DNA of 12,925 nucleotides. Origin: Chitinophagaceae bacterium UBA2791. GTDB taxonomy: Bacteria > Bacteroidota > Bacteroidia > Chitinophagales > Chitinophagaceae. Made by a program: the position numbers and the translations under genes. Shown piece after piece: positions 7,421 through 12,925 of this stretch. Under the pieces are notes generated by a model, which was given only the letters and a program-made list of their open reading frames with translations, had not been told where the DNA came from and did not search any database. The stretch's first letter is position 1. Each line of letters begins with the position of its first letter. Where the stretch lies: positions 1 to 12,925 of the forward strand of contig DEHV01000039.1 of NCBI GenBank assembly GCA_002352105.1, in the 5' to 3' direction.

Positions 7421-9667
7421 TCAGAACCGGTACGCATAGCGTACGCCCGTGAACCGCCCGGGAAGGTTAAAACCGCGGGTTTCATAATAATTTTCATCCG
7501 TAAGATTGCCGATCCTCAGAGACAAGACATGTTGCCCGGCAATAGTATAATTGACGGTCAGGTCGAGTATCATGTATTTGGGAAATTCCATATAGGCGCC
7601 CCTTAAAGCAGGGTCCAGGTGTCCAAAATCCTGCGAATAACGCCTGCTCATGTACCTGCCGCTCAACCTGGCGGAAAAAAACCGGAGGTTATCATATTCT
7701 ATGCCATAGCCCATATTCAGCGGCGCAACATTCCTGATCCTTACCACGGCGTCGGCAATCAGCCCCTTTCCATTGATATGATCTTCCGCCTTTATCAAAT
7801 GGGTCAGGCTCGCGAATACCCGCAAGCGATACTTGTTGTTGCTTAATGAACCAAAATCATAGCTGCCCTGCAGTTCCAATCCCTCTATTTTCGCTTCATC
7901 GGCGTTATCGTACGTCAGGTATTGATCTATTGTCATTCCATTGGTATGGGTTTGACCTACTCTTTCCGGAACCGATACCTGGCGGATCCGGTTGGTCACT
8001 CTTGTATTGAAATAGACGGCATCGAAGCTCAGCCCGCTTTTGTTGTCGCTGTATTTAACGCCGATATCGCCTGTTACGCTTTCTTCATTTTTCAGATCGG
8101 CATTGCCGGTATTGATGCGCACCGTATTGCCGGGAAAATAATTCTCAATGTATCCTGCCATTTCGAATGCCTGGGCAAAGCGGAAAGCCCTGCCGATATT
8201 AGTATGTATGGCCCAATCGCTATTTAAATTGTATTGCAGCGCCAGGCTCGGGCTGAGAAATGCGTTATCCGCCTTCTTAGGCGTCAGGTTTAAAAACAAG
8301 GGCGTTTCAAGAATGCCGAACCGGATAAAATCATAACGAATGCCCGGGTTGACAATAAACCTGCCTTTTAGCGCGGCGATATGCGCCTGCGCAAACGGCG
8401 CAAGGGTTTTTACAAAGGAGTAGGGCGAATAAGGCGAGCGGGCGGTCACTTCAAAACCGCCATCCGCATTCGCCTGGTTCCACGATCTTGTTTTTGAGGA
8501 AGCCTCGCTGTAGTCAAGGCCCGCAAGGATCCTGACCTGTTCATTTACTTTAATGGCATCCTGCAACTGAAACCCTTTCCATTTTACAATACCTTCCGAT
8601 GTCTGATACGTCGGAGAAGGCGTAAGCGTAAGCAGGCTGAATGTAGAGCCGTTGTAATTATTAAAAATACTGTTCTCCTCATGCGTTAAAAATGCTTTTA
8701 GCGAAAGGCTATGCTTACGGATATGACCCGTAATACTGATATCGCCATTGTGATAAAACCGGTTGGCATATCCTTGCGCGGCGTCTATCAACCGCAGGTC
8801 GCCCGAGCTTTCAATGCCGCGGCCGGAAAACGAATGACCGCTGATATCCACCCGCCAGCTATCGCTGATCTGGTAGCCGACGCGAAGGCTATTGGAACGA
8901 TAGCCCATTTTTGTTCCGTTGCGTTTTCTTCCGTCATAGGCGGTATCATACTCCTTCACCGTTCCGGAGGCGGGGAACAATTCAACCTGTTCGCTGCCCA
9001 GTATTTTCCTGAAAAAATTTCCATCGCCGATTTTGAAAGCCTGGTTCCTGTCGAAGAAGGTCCCGGAGAAATCAAAATCCAGTTTTGGCAGGATATTTCC
9101 GCCAACCGCATACCCCATTTCCGAAGTTTGGAAAGAACCATATCCGCCGAACACGCTTCCCCTGACTTTTCCCCTGGTTTGTTTCGTAATGATATTGATG
9201 ATCCCGCCCATCGTGCTGCTGCCATAAATGGCTCCTGCGGCGCCTTTTAAAACTTCGATCCGTTCAATACTTCCCGGGTCAAACAATGCCAGGTTCTGAG
9301 TGCCCGACTGCCTGCCATTCAATAAAACAGAGACTTCGGGATTGATCCTGCCCGGTTCTGCCGGCGGGCGAAAGCCCCTAATGCTGGCATAAGTCGCCAC
9401 GCCCGGTCTTTGGATTACATCCAGCGCGGCCATCTTTTTAACAATATCGCCCACATCCAAACCGGGACTCATTGCGAGGTCTTTAGCGGTTATTATCTCC
9501 AACTTTTGTGGAACTTGTTTTTTTCGCAGTTCAAGGCGGTTGGTGGTAACGATCACATCTTGTAACACAACCGCGTTAATCGCTGAGTCCTGGTCTGGTG
9601 AAATTGTCTGGCCATATGCGGCCGCCGAAGCCAGTATAACGGCAAATAAAAACCCTATTGCTTTCAT
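7421..9667 (-). CDS. TonB-dependent outer-membrane receptor, haem/cobalamin/siderophore type
   Basis: This 748-residue receptor starts with a signal peptide (about residues 1-19, cleavage near AAAYGQ). A possible TonB-box-like stretch (VVLQDVIVTTNR, 33-44) follows, then a plug domain to about 163, with the SIRGFRPP, VLLNGRQ, IERIEVLKGAAGAIYGS and GGIINIITKQ motifs. A 22-stranded beta-barrel follows and ends in the canonical aromatic C terminus YAYRF. There is no SusC-type carboxypeptidase-like N-terminal extension, so it belongs to the ordinary metal-complex receptors (BtuB/HmuR/FepA-like), not to a glycan uptake pair; no SusD gene is present. The FRAP/NPDL region typical of haem receptors is only partly kept: FRFAQAFEM from F495 and NADLKNEE from N522, with no His between them. 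The ligand is therefore open: haem, a corrinoid or another metal chelate. It heads the group with the ExbB-, DUF2149- and CobN-like genes and has a long structured leader. Confidence 0.94.
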   Translation of the reverse strand: MKAIGFLFAVILASAAAYGQTISPDQDSAINAVVLQDVIVTTNRLELRKKQVPQKLEIITAKDLAMSPGLDVGDIVKKMAALDVIQRPGVATYASIRGFRPPAEPGRINPEVSVLLNGRQSGTQNLALFDPGSIERIEVLKGAAGAIYGSSTMGGIINIITKQTRGKVRGSVFGGYGSFQTSEMGYAVGGNILPKLDFDFSGTFFDRNQAFKIGDGNFFRKILGSEQVELFPASGTVKEYDTAYDGRKRNGTKMGYRSNSLRVGYQISDSWRVDISGHSFSGRGIESSGDLRLIDAAQGYANRFYHNGDISITGHIRKHSLSLKAFLTHEENSIFNNYNGSTFSLLTLTPSPTYQTSEGIVKWKGFQLQDAIKVNEQVRILAGLDYSEASSKTRSWNQANADGGFEVTARSPYSPYSFVKTLAPFAQAHIAALKGRFIVNPGIRYDFIRFGILETPLFLNLTPKKADNAFLSPSLALQYNLNSDWAIHTNIGRAFRFAQAFEMAGYIENYFPGNTVRINTGNADLKNEESVTGDIGVKYSDNKSGLSFDAVYFNTRVTNRIRQVSVPERVGQTHTNGMTIDQYLTYDNADEAKIEGLELQGSYDFGSLSNNKYRLRVFASLTHLIKAEDHINGKGLIADAVVRIRNVAPLNMGYGIEYDNLRFFSARLSGRYMSRRYSQDFGHLDPALRGAYMEFPKYMILDLTVNYTIAGQHVLSLRIGNLTDENYYETRGFNLPGRFTGVRYAYRF

Positions 9668-9704
9668 TAATCAATTGTTTTAAGTTGTTTGTTATATCAA
9701 TACG

Positions 9705-9736
9705 GATATGATCGCCGGGTCAACCCCGGCCATATC
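9705..9736 (-). promoter_or_regulatory. Hairpin 38 bases upstream of the receptor start
   Basis: GATATG (9705-9710) pairs with CATATC (9731-9736), and GCCGGG (9714-9719) pairs with CCCGGC (9725-9730) around a 5-base loop. A 3-base bulge (9711-9713) separates the two 6-bp stems. In the minus-strand mRNA this would form a stable stem shortly before the receptor start, where it could affect translation or mRNA stability. A role is inferred only from position. Confidence 0.4.
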
Positions 9737-9747
9737 AGTCGCATTTG

Positions 9748-9767
9748 CCGCATGCCTGCGCATGCGG
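9748..9767 (-). promoter_or_regulatory. 8-bp GC-rich hairpin in the receptor leader
   Basis: CCGCATGC (9748-9755) and GCATGCGG (9760-9767) are perfect reverse complements around a 4-base loop. No T tract follows on the minus strand, so it does not look like a terminator. It sits between the 9800-9932 element and the hairpin at 9705-9736, giving the leader several consecutive stems. Confidence 0.4.
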
Positions 9768-9799
9768 TCTTTATCCTAACTGTTTTATGAGATGATCAG

Positions 9800-9932
9800 A
9801 ACAGGCGATCCTTACGCATTGTTGTTGGCGTCTGCGCAGTTTCCCGCTTGCGCCGGCGATCATTCGCCTATTACCGGTAAAAACCCGGGCAGCCGGGGGA
9901 GTCATATCCATGCAAACCGGAATGCGCCTGTT
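9800..9932 (-). ncRNA. Candidate cis-acting structured RNA in the receptor leader
   Basis: Read on the minus strand, AACAGGCG (9932-9925) pairs perfectly with CGCCTGTT (9807-9800), and CATT (9924-9921) with AATG (9820-9817), closing a 133-base domain. Inside it are CCGGT (9920-9916) with ACCGG (9878-9874), enclosing a CCCGG/CCGGG hairpin (9897-9884). Two further hairpins are GGCGA/TCGCC (9868-9855) and GCGCA/TGCGC (9853-9834). The closing strand GATCGCCTGTT could also pair with the inner AGGCGA, so two exclusive folds are possible. It does not carry the clear AGGGAA, GGUGAA-type and GCCACUG boxes of a cobalamin riboswitch. It is a candidate only, found by eye. GC-rich sequence gives such pairings by chance, and the short stems argue for caution. 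Confidence 0.35.
9879..9897 (-). terminator. Possible short intrinsic terminator or attenuator
   Basis: On the minus strand CCCGG (9897-9893), loop CTGC and CCGGG (9888-9884) are followed directly by TTTTT (9883-9879). The stem is short (5 bp) but all G-C. It lies 77 bases after the stop of the small gene and about 210 bases before the receptor start, so it could end the small transcript or act as an attenuator for the receptor operon. It overlaps the candidate structured RNA, where it would be the hairpin that decides read-through. Confidence 0.35.
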
Positions 9933-9973
9933 ATCCGGGCGATGATAGGCCCGATAACGATCAGCAGAAACAG

Positions 9974-10318
9974 TTACGCGATGAAAGAAGGAGGCCCTTT
10001 GTTGGAATAATGGAAAACAAAAGCCTGGCAGAGAGCAGTTTTGCCATGCGATAGAATGGTTGCATATACAGTATGCGGAGCAATATCAATCCGATGATAA
10101 TCGTCAGAGTAGGTAGAATACCTATGAGAACAGATCGGGCAGTCATCGCCCGGGGCATTCCCCTTTGCAATGACAAACTGCCTGGCAGATTTCTTTTCCG
10201 CACGGGTATTTTCCCCGCCGGGATGATGGTGCCATAATTGAACGGGGCAGGCTATAAAAGCATATAGCACCAGTAAAACAGCCGCAATCCAATGACGATA
10301 TTTTCTGATGCGCCTCAT
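9974..10318 (-). CDS. Small His/Cys envelope protein, possible metal binder
   Basis: This 114-residue protein has a basic N terminus (MRRIRKYRH), one hydrophobic segment (about 10-28) acting as signal peptide or anchor, and a small soluble part. The soluble part contains three consecutive histidines (30-32), CPIC (60-63), scattered His residues (65, 75, 82, 91, 103), Cys 97 and a C-terminal KGPP (107-110). I do not recognise a named family with certainty. The layout, a leader followed by a His cluster, a C-x-x-C motif and a terminal basic-residue-GPP, resembles small periplasmic proteins of the DUF2946 kind that sit beside metal-uptake receptors. That comparison is inference. C24 (FIAC) is a weak lipobox at best. 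It is the first gene after the predicted operon promoter, starting about 15 bases from the expected transcription start. A role in capturing or sensing the metal taken up by the receptor is plausible but unproven. Confidence 0.72.
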   Translation of the reverse strand: MRRIRKYRHWIAAVLLVLYAFIACPVQLWHHHPGGENTRAEKKSARQFVIAKGNAPGDDCPICSHRYSTYSDDYHRIDIAPHTVYATILSHGKTALCQAFVFHYSNKGPPSFIA

Positions 10319-10326
10319 TTAAAAAA

Positions 10327-10341
10327 TGCAATGTTGTTGCA
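10327..10341. promoter_or_regulatory. Inverted repeat TGCAA-N5-TTGCA, candidate operator
   Basis: TGCAA (10327-10331) and TTGCA (10337-10341) form a 15-base dyad centred nine bases before the small gene's ATG and touching the -7 promoter element. The expected transcription start of the minus-strand operon falls inside the dyad. A repressor of the Fur/Zur or a similar dimeric type bound here would block the promoter. The regulator's identity is not known from this window. Confidence 0.45.
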
Positions 10342-10347
10342 AATATA
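10340..10347 (-). promoter_or_regulatory. Bacteroidota-type -7 promoter element TATATTTG
   Basis: On the minus strand the sequence reads TATATTTG, an exact fit to the TAnnTTTG -7 consensus of Bacteroidota. It lies 22 bases upstream of the small gene's ATG. The -33 region is T-rich but lacks a clear TTG at the right distance. It is the best candidate promoter for the receptor/CobN operon. Confidence 0.55.
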
Positions 10348-10370
10348 AAGTATGGAGTTTATAAAAAAAC

Positions 10371-10410
10371 ATTGGATCGAAAATTTTAAAAATAAAATGC
10401 CGGATCCAAT
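10371..10410. repeat. Spaced perfect inverted repeat ATTGGATC...GATCCAAT
   Basis: ATTGGATC (10371-10378) and GATCCAAT (10403-10410) are perfect reverse complements separated by 24 AT-rich bases. The pair lies about 25-65 bases upstream of the -7 element of the minus-strand operon, a position suited to an activator or to DNA looping. It could also form an RNA stem in a transcript crossing the region. No function is shown. Confidence 0.35.
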
Positions 10411-10522
10411 TTGGCGCCGCTCGCGAAACCTCGGTTGTAAATACATTCTTTAATCTATTGAACAAATTTCTCCTTCCGAAAAATAAAAGCGCTTTCAACA
10501 ACCGATAAATGACGCCGACCAG

Positions 10523-10541
10523 AATTATTGGTATAATAATT
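10523..10541. repeat. AT-rich dyad AATTATT-N5-AATAATT
   Basis: AATTATT (10523-10529) and AATAATT (10535-10541) are perfect reverse complements around GGTAT. The site lies midway in the divergent intergenic region, about 240 bases before the hydrolase gene. It may be a regulator site or merely AT-rich sequence. Confidence 0.25.
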
Positions 10542-10783
10542 GCCAGATCGAATACTGTTTAAAAAAAGCGTTAAGGCCTTCTGCAAAAGGCGCTGCTTAC
10601 CCCCTTCCCAACTGTTAAACAACAATTAAGGCTTGCTCTCGCCCGATCCCGGACGAAGGCCCAACGATTATTTGTTTGATCCAACAAAGCATTCGCGCAT
10701 TTGATTGTCGTTGAAGATGTCTGTCAACGCGGGTCTGATGCGGCGAGCCATTATTAAACCTAATTAACAAAAGCTTCTCTGCT

Positions 10784-12925
10784 ATGGGAAAAATGCTGTT
10801 TTTTGTCTGCCTCTTCGCGCCTTTACTTTCCATTTCACAGCAAATACATAAGCATACTTACGCAAGTAACGGGGAACGTATCGGGTTCCTGGAATACAAA
10901 CCCTCAGACTATAACGCTAAGACATCAACGAAATATCCGGTGATCATCTTTCTGCACGGCATCGGCGAGAGGGGAAACGGAACGACGGAACTCAACAGGG
11001 TCAAGAACATATCCATTCCCTATTATATCGACCGGGGAGAGCCTATGCGGTTTTACTGGAATGGAAAATGGGAAACCTTCCTGGTGTTGTCTCCCCAGTG
11101 CCCGATGAAATATGGCATGTGGCCGGTATCCTATATAGATGCCATGATCGATTACGCCGAACAGAACCTCAATATAGATAAGAAAAGGATCTTTCTCGCC
11201 GGGTTGAGCATGGGAGGCGGCGGAGCATGGAAATATGCTTCGTCTTCCCTGGCCTATGCCGACAGGCTTGCAGCCATCGCCACCGTATGCGCTCCCCCTA
11301 CCCTGGTCGACGCCTGCAATATAGCCAGGAGCAACCTGCCCCTCTGGGCATTTCATGCAGCAGACGACAAGGTGGTGAATGTTTCTTCCATCCACAACGC
11401 CGTCAACAAGATCAACGGCTGTAAACCCGGAACGCCGGCAAAAAAAACCGTTTGGCCTACCGGCGGTCATAACGTCTGGGACCGAGCCTTCGACTTCAAG
11501 CATGCTTATCAAAGCCCGAACGTTTTTGAATGGTTCCTCTCCCAGGGCGGACAGACCGCGCCCCCGCCCAATGCTAAACCGGTCGCCAAAACCAATAAGA
11601 CGATCACCCTGAGCAAACCCGCTACTTTTCAACTCAACGGCTCTGCGTCCCATGATGCGGACGGCTATGTGGCGCAGTATTCGTGGAGAAAGGTATCCGG
11701 TCCTGAAGGCGGCTCCATCTCTAATCCCAAAGCCGCCGCCACCAATGTAACAGGCATTGATAAAAAAGGCGTTTATCAATATGAGCTGAAGGTAACCGAC
11801 AACAAGGGCGCCTGGGCTGTGGCAAGCGTTACGGTGAATGTGCTTGCTTCGGCGCAAAGCTCTAACACGCCCAAACCTGCGAACAAACCGCCCATTGCCA
11901 ATGCAGGGCCGGACAGAATGATCACCCTTCCGCAAAACGAGGTCTGGGTTACCGGGGGCGCTTCGGCCGATAAAGACCATGGCGATTATATCTCCTATAT
12001 CAAATGGGAAAAAATAGAAGGGCCTTCGACTTACCATATTTCCAACCCCCATCATGCCAACACCAAGATCACCGGGCTTAAACCGGGGACATATACGTTC
12101 CGGCTAACGGTCAAGGACGGTAAGGGAGTGGCTGATCGTGATATTGTAAAGGTCATCGTGAACGCGCCGCCTGTTGCCAATGCAGGGCCAGACAGGATGA
12201 TCTCCCTTCCTCAGAACGAGGTTTGGGTTACCGGAGGCGCTTCGGCCGATAAAGACTACGGCGATTATATCTCTTACATCAAATGGGAAAAGATACATGG
12301 CCCCTCATCCTATCGCATTTCCAATCCTCATCACGCCAACACCAAGATCACCGGGCTTAAACCAGGAATCTATACGTTCCGGCTAACGGTCAGGGATAGG
12401 AACGGAGTAGTTGATCACGACGAAGTAAAGGTCACCGTGAACGCGCCGCCTGTTGCCAATGCAGGGCCGGACAGGATGATCTCCCTTCCTCAGAACGAGG
12501 TTTGGGTTACCGGGGGCGCTTCGGCCGATAAAGACTATGGCGATTATATCTCTTACATCAAATGGGAAAAGATACATGGCCCCTCATCCTATCGCATTTC
12601 CAATCCTCATCATGCCAACACCAAGATCACCGCGCTCAAACCGGGAACCTATACGTTCCGGTTAACGGTCAAGGACGGCAAGGGAATAGCTGATCATGAC
12701 GAGGTGAATGTTCGGGTCGTCGATCGCTATAAGACCCAGGCCAGCGCCGTTTCTTCTGCCAACGCTGCAATGGATCCGACCGCCGCCCTCAATGCAGGAG
12801 ATACCGCCCATAACCTGGAAAATGAAGGCGCCGCTATCGCTTCCGTATCTGCCGGCGCTCAGGCAGCCATGAGCGTCTTTCCCAATCCTGCTCATGGAGA
12901 TATCCATGTCCGGTGCAATAGCCTG
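10784..12925 (+). CDS. Secreted alpha/beta-hydrolase fused to PKD repeats and a T9SS sorting domain, 3' end outside window
   Basis: The 714 visible residues begin with a signal peptide (KMLFFVCLFAPLLSISQ). An alpha/beta-hydrolase domain spans about 22-255: HGIGERGNG (58-66, oxyanion-hole region), GLSMGGG with the likely nucleophile S142 in G-x-S-x-G, a candidate acid D194/D195 (HAADDKVV), and H229 (GGHNVWD). This is the pattern of PHB-depolymerase/feruloyl-esterase-like and predicted-peptidase (COG4099-type) enzymes; the substrate cannot be told. Then come one diverged PKD-like repeat (about 262-360) and three near-identical ones (about 367-645). A low-complexity Ala/Ser linker follows, and the start of a T9SS sorting domain (SVFPNPAHGD) is cut by the window end. 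The enzyme should be exported and displayed or released through the type IX system, with the repeats as spacers or binders. The start at 10784 was chosen for the signal peptide; Met4 at 10793 is an alternative. It diverges from the CobN operon and is probably unrelated in function. Confidence 0.92.
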   Translation, partial: MGKMLFFVCLFAPLLSISQQIHKHTYASNGERIGFLEYKPSDYNAKTSTKYPVIIFLHGIGERGNGTTELNRVKNISIPYYIDRGEPMRFYWNGKWETFLVLSPQCPMKYGMWPVSYIDAMIDYAEQNLNIDKKRIFLAGLSMGGGGAWKYASSSLAYADRLAAIATVCAPPTLVDACNIARSNLPLWAFHAADDKVVNVSSIHNAVNKINGCKPGTPAKKTVWPTGGHNVWDRAFDFKHAYQSPNVFEWFLSQGGQTAPPPNAKPVAKTNKTITLSKPATFQLNGSASHDADGYVAQYSWRKVSGPEGGSISNPKAAATNVTGIDKKGVYQYELKVTDNKGAWAVASVTVNVLASAQSSNTPKPANKPPIANAGPDRMITLPQNEVWVTGGASADKDHGDYISYIKWEKIEGPSTYHISNPHHANTKITGLKPGTYTFRLTVKDGKGVADRDIVKVIVNAPPVANAGPDRMISLPQNEVWVTGGASADKDYGDYISYIKWEKIHGPSSYRISNPHHANTKITGLKPGIYTFRLTVRDRNGVVDHDEVKVTVNAPPVANAGPDRMISLPQNEVWVTGGASADKDYGDYISYIKWEKIHGPSSYRISNPHHANTKITALKPGTYTFRLTVKDGKGIADHDEVNVRVVDRYKTQASAVSSANAAMDPTAALNAGDTAHNLENEGAAIASVSAGAQAAMSVFPNPAHGDIHVRCNSL
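11882..12718 (+). repeat. Three tandem 279-base PKD-like repeats, recently duplicated
   Basis: Units start at 11882, 12161 and 12440, each exactly 279 bases (93 codons), and share the core VANAGPDRMI-x-LPQNEVWVTGGASADKD. Units 2 and 3 are almost identical over their first ~190 bases; I count four differences, all third-position and silent. They diverge in the last ~80 bases. The usual DPDG turn of PKD repeats is replaced by DKDYGDY, so these units form their own subfamily. The exact unit length and silent differences indicate recent in-frame duplication or conversion. Confidence 0.88.

Larger units (their letters stand above)
9668..9973 (-). other. Structured 306-base gap before the receptor gene
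   Basis: No convincing gene lies here. A 72-codon plus-strand frame (9792-10010) has no recognisable features. On the minus strand the gap holds the nested inverted repeats at 9800-9932, a GC hairpin with five Ts, and two hairpins close to the receptor start (separate entries). The receptor ATG at 9667 is preceded by an A/T-rich stretch without a Shine-Dalgarno match, which is usual for Bacteroidota. Confidence 0.5.
10319..10783. other. 465-base divergent intergenic region
   Basis: This AT-rich region lies between the minus-strand operon and the plus-strand hydrolase gene. I see no gene in it; the short frames have poor composition and no features. It holds the operon promoter and its dyad (10327-10347), a spaced inverted repeat (10371-10410), an AT-rich dyad (10523-10541) and a small dyad nearer the hydrolase gene (CGTTGA/TCAACG, 10709-10729). 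No clean TAnnTTTG element was found before the hydrolase start at 10784, so its promoter is not assigned. Confidence 0.55.

Noticed and set aside
9800..9932. Cobalamin riboswitch before the receptor gene
   Set aside because: The context invites it and the minus strand has loosely similar stretches (AATAGGCGAAT, GCGGGAAACTG). However, the AGGGAA, GGUGAA-type and GCCACUG boxes are not present in the right order. It is reported only as an unclassified structured element.
9792..10010. 72-codon plus-strand frame in the leader gap
   Set aside because: It overlaps the end of the small minus-strand gene, has no signal, domain or plausible composition, and coincides with the inverted repeats.
10925..12055. 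Long 376-codon minus-strand frame
   Set aside because: It is antisense to the hydrolase-PKD gene, which shows a signal peptide, catalytic motifs and repeats in the plus frame. The antisense product is Gly/Arg/His-rich with no recognisable domain.
11882..12718. CRISPR-like or mobile repeat array
   Set aside because: The units are 279 bases, in frame and protein-coding. There are no short repeats with unique spacers, and no transposase or integrase is present.

Overview
The window looks like a chromosomal segment of a Bacteroidota bacterium with moderate GC, most likely a chitinophaga-type soil or environmental species. The reasons are two large secreted proteins with PKD-like repeats, at least one ending in a type IX secretion (T9SS) C-terminal sorting domain; a TonB-dependent receptor of Bacteroidota style; a TAnnTTTG-type promoter element; and the absence of clear Shine-Dalgarno sites before most starts. 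The family names given here are recognised from motifs by eye. No database search was run.

Layout. Bases 1-2205 (+) hold the 3' part of a gene for a secreted protein made of one partial and six complete PKD-like repeats followed by a T9SS sorting domain. A perfect 13-bp hairpin with a T-rich tail (2301-2337) separates it from a convergent operon on the minus strand. Read in its own direction, that operon is: a small His/Cys-containing envelope protein (10318-9974); a 306-base structured gap; a TonB-dependent outer-membrane receptor (9667-7421); a MotA/TolQ/ExbB-type proton-channel subunit (7358-6795); a short DUF2149-like single-span protein (6778-6404); and a giant CobN/Mg-chelatase-type protein (6417-2407) anchored in the membrane at both ends. 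A 465-base divergent intergenic region (10319-10783) carries the probable operon promoter with a dyad over the predicted transcription start. From 10784 to the end of the window (+) runs a second secreted protein: an alpha/beta-hydrolase (esterase or peptidase-like) fused to four PKD-like repeats and the beginning of a T9SS sorting domain.

How the genes may work together. The minus-strand operon resembles the hmu-type haem/tetrapyrrole loci of Bacteroidetes (TonB receptor, CobN-like HmuS, ExbB-like and DUF2149-like proteins). The receptor would import a metal-tetrapyrrole or metal complex into the periplasm. The CobN-like protein, whose catalytic body should face the periplasm, would insert or remove the metal. 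The ExbB/DUF2149 pair would supply proton-motive force in place of the missing ATPase subunits (no CobS/CobT or ChlI/ChlD is present). The substrate cannot be read from sequence. The gap between the small gene and the receptor holds a nested set of inverted repeats that could be a cis-acting RNA. The two flanking PKD genes are related to each other and probably act at the cell surface or outside the cell, independently of the operon.
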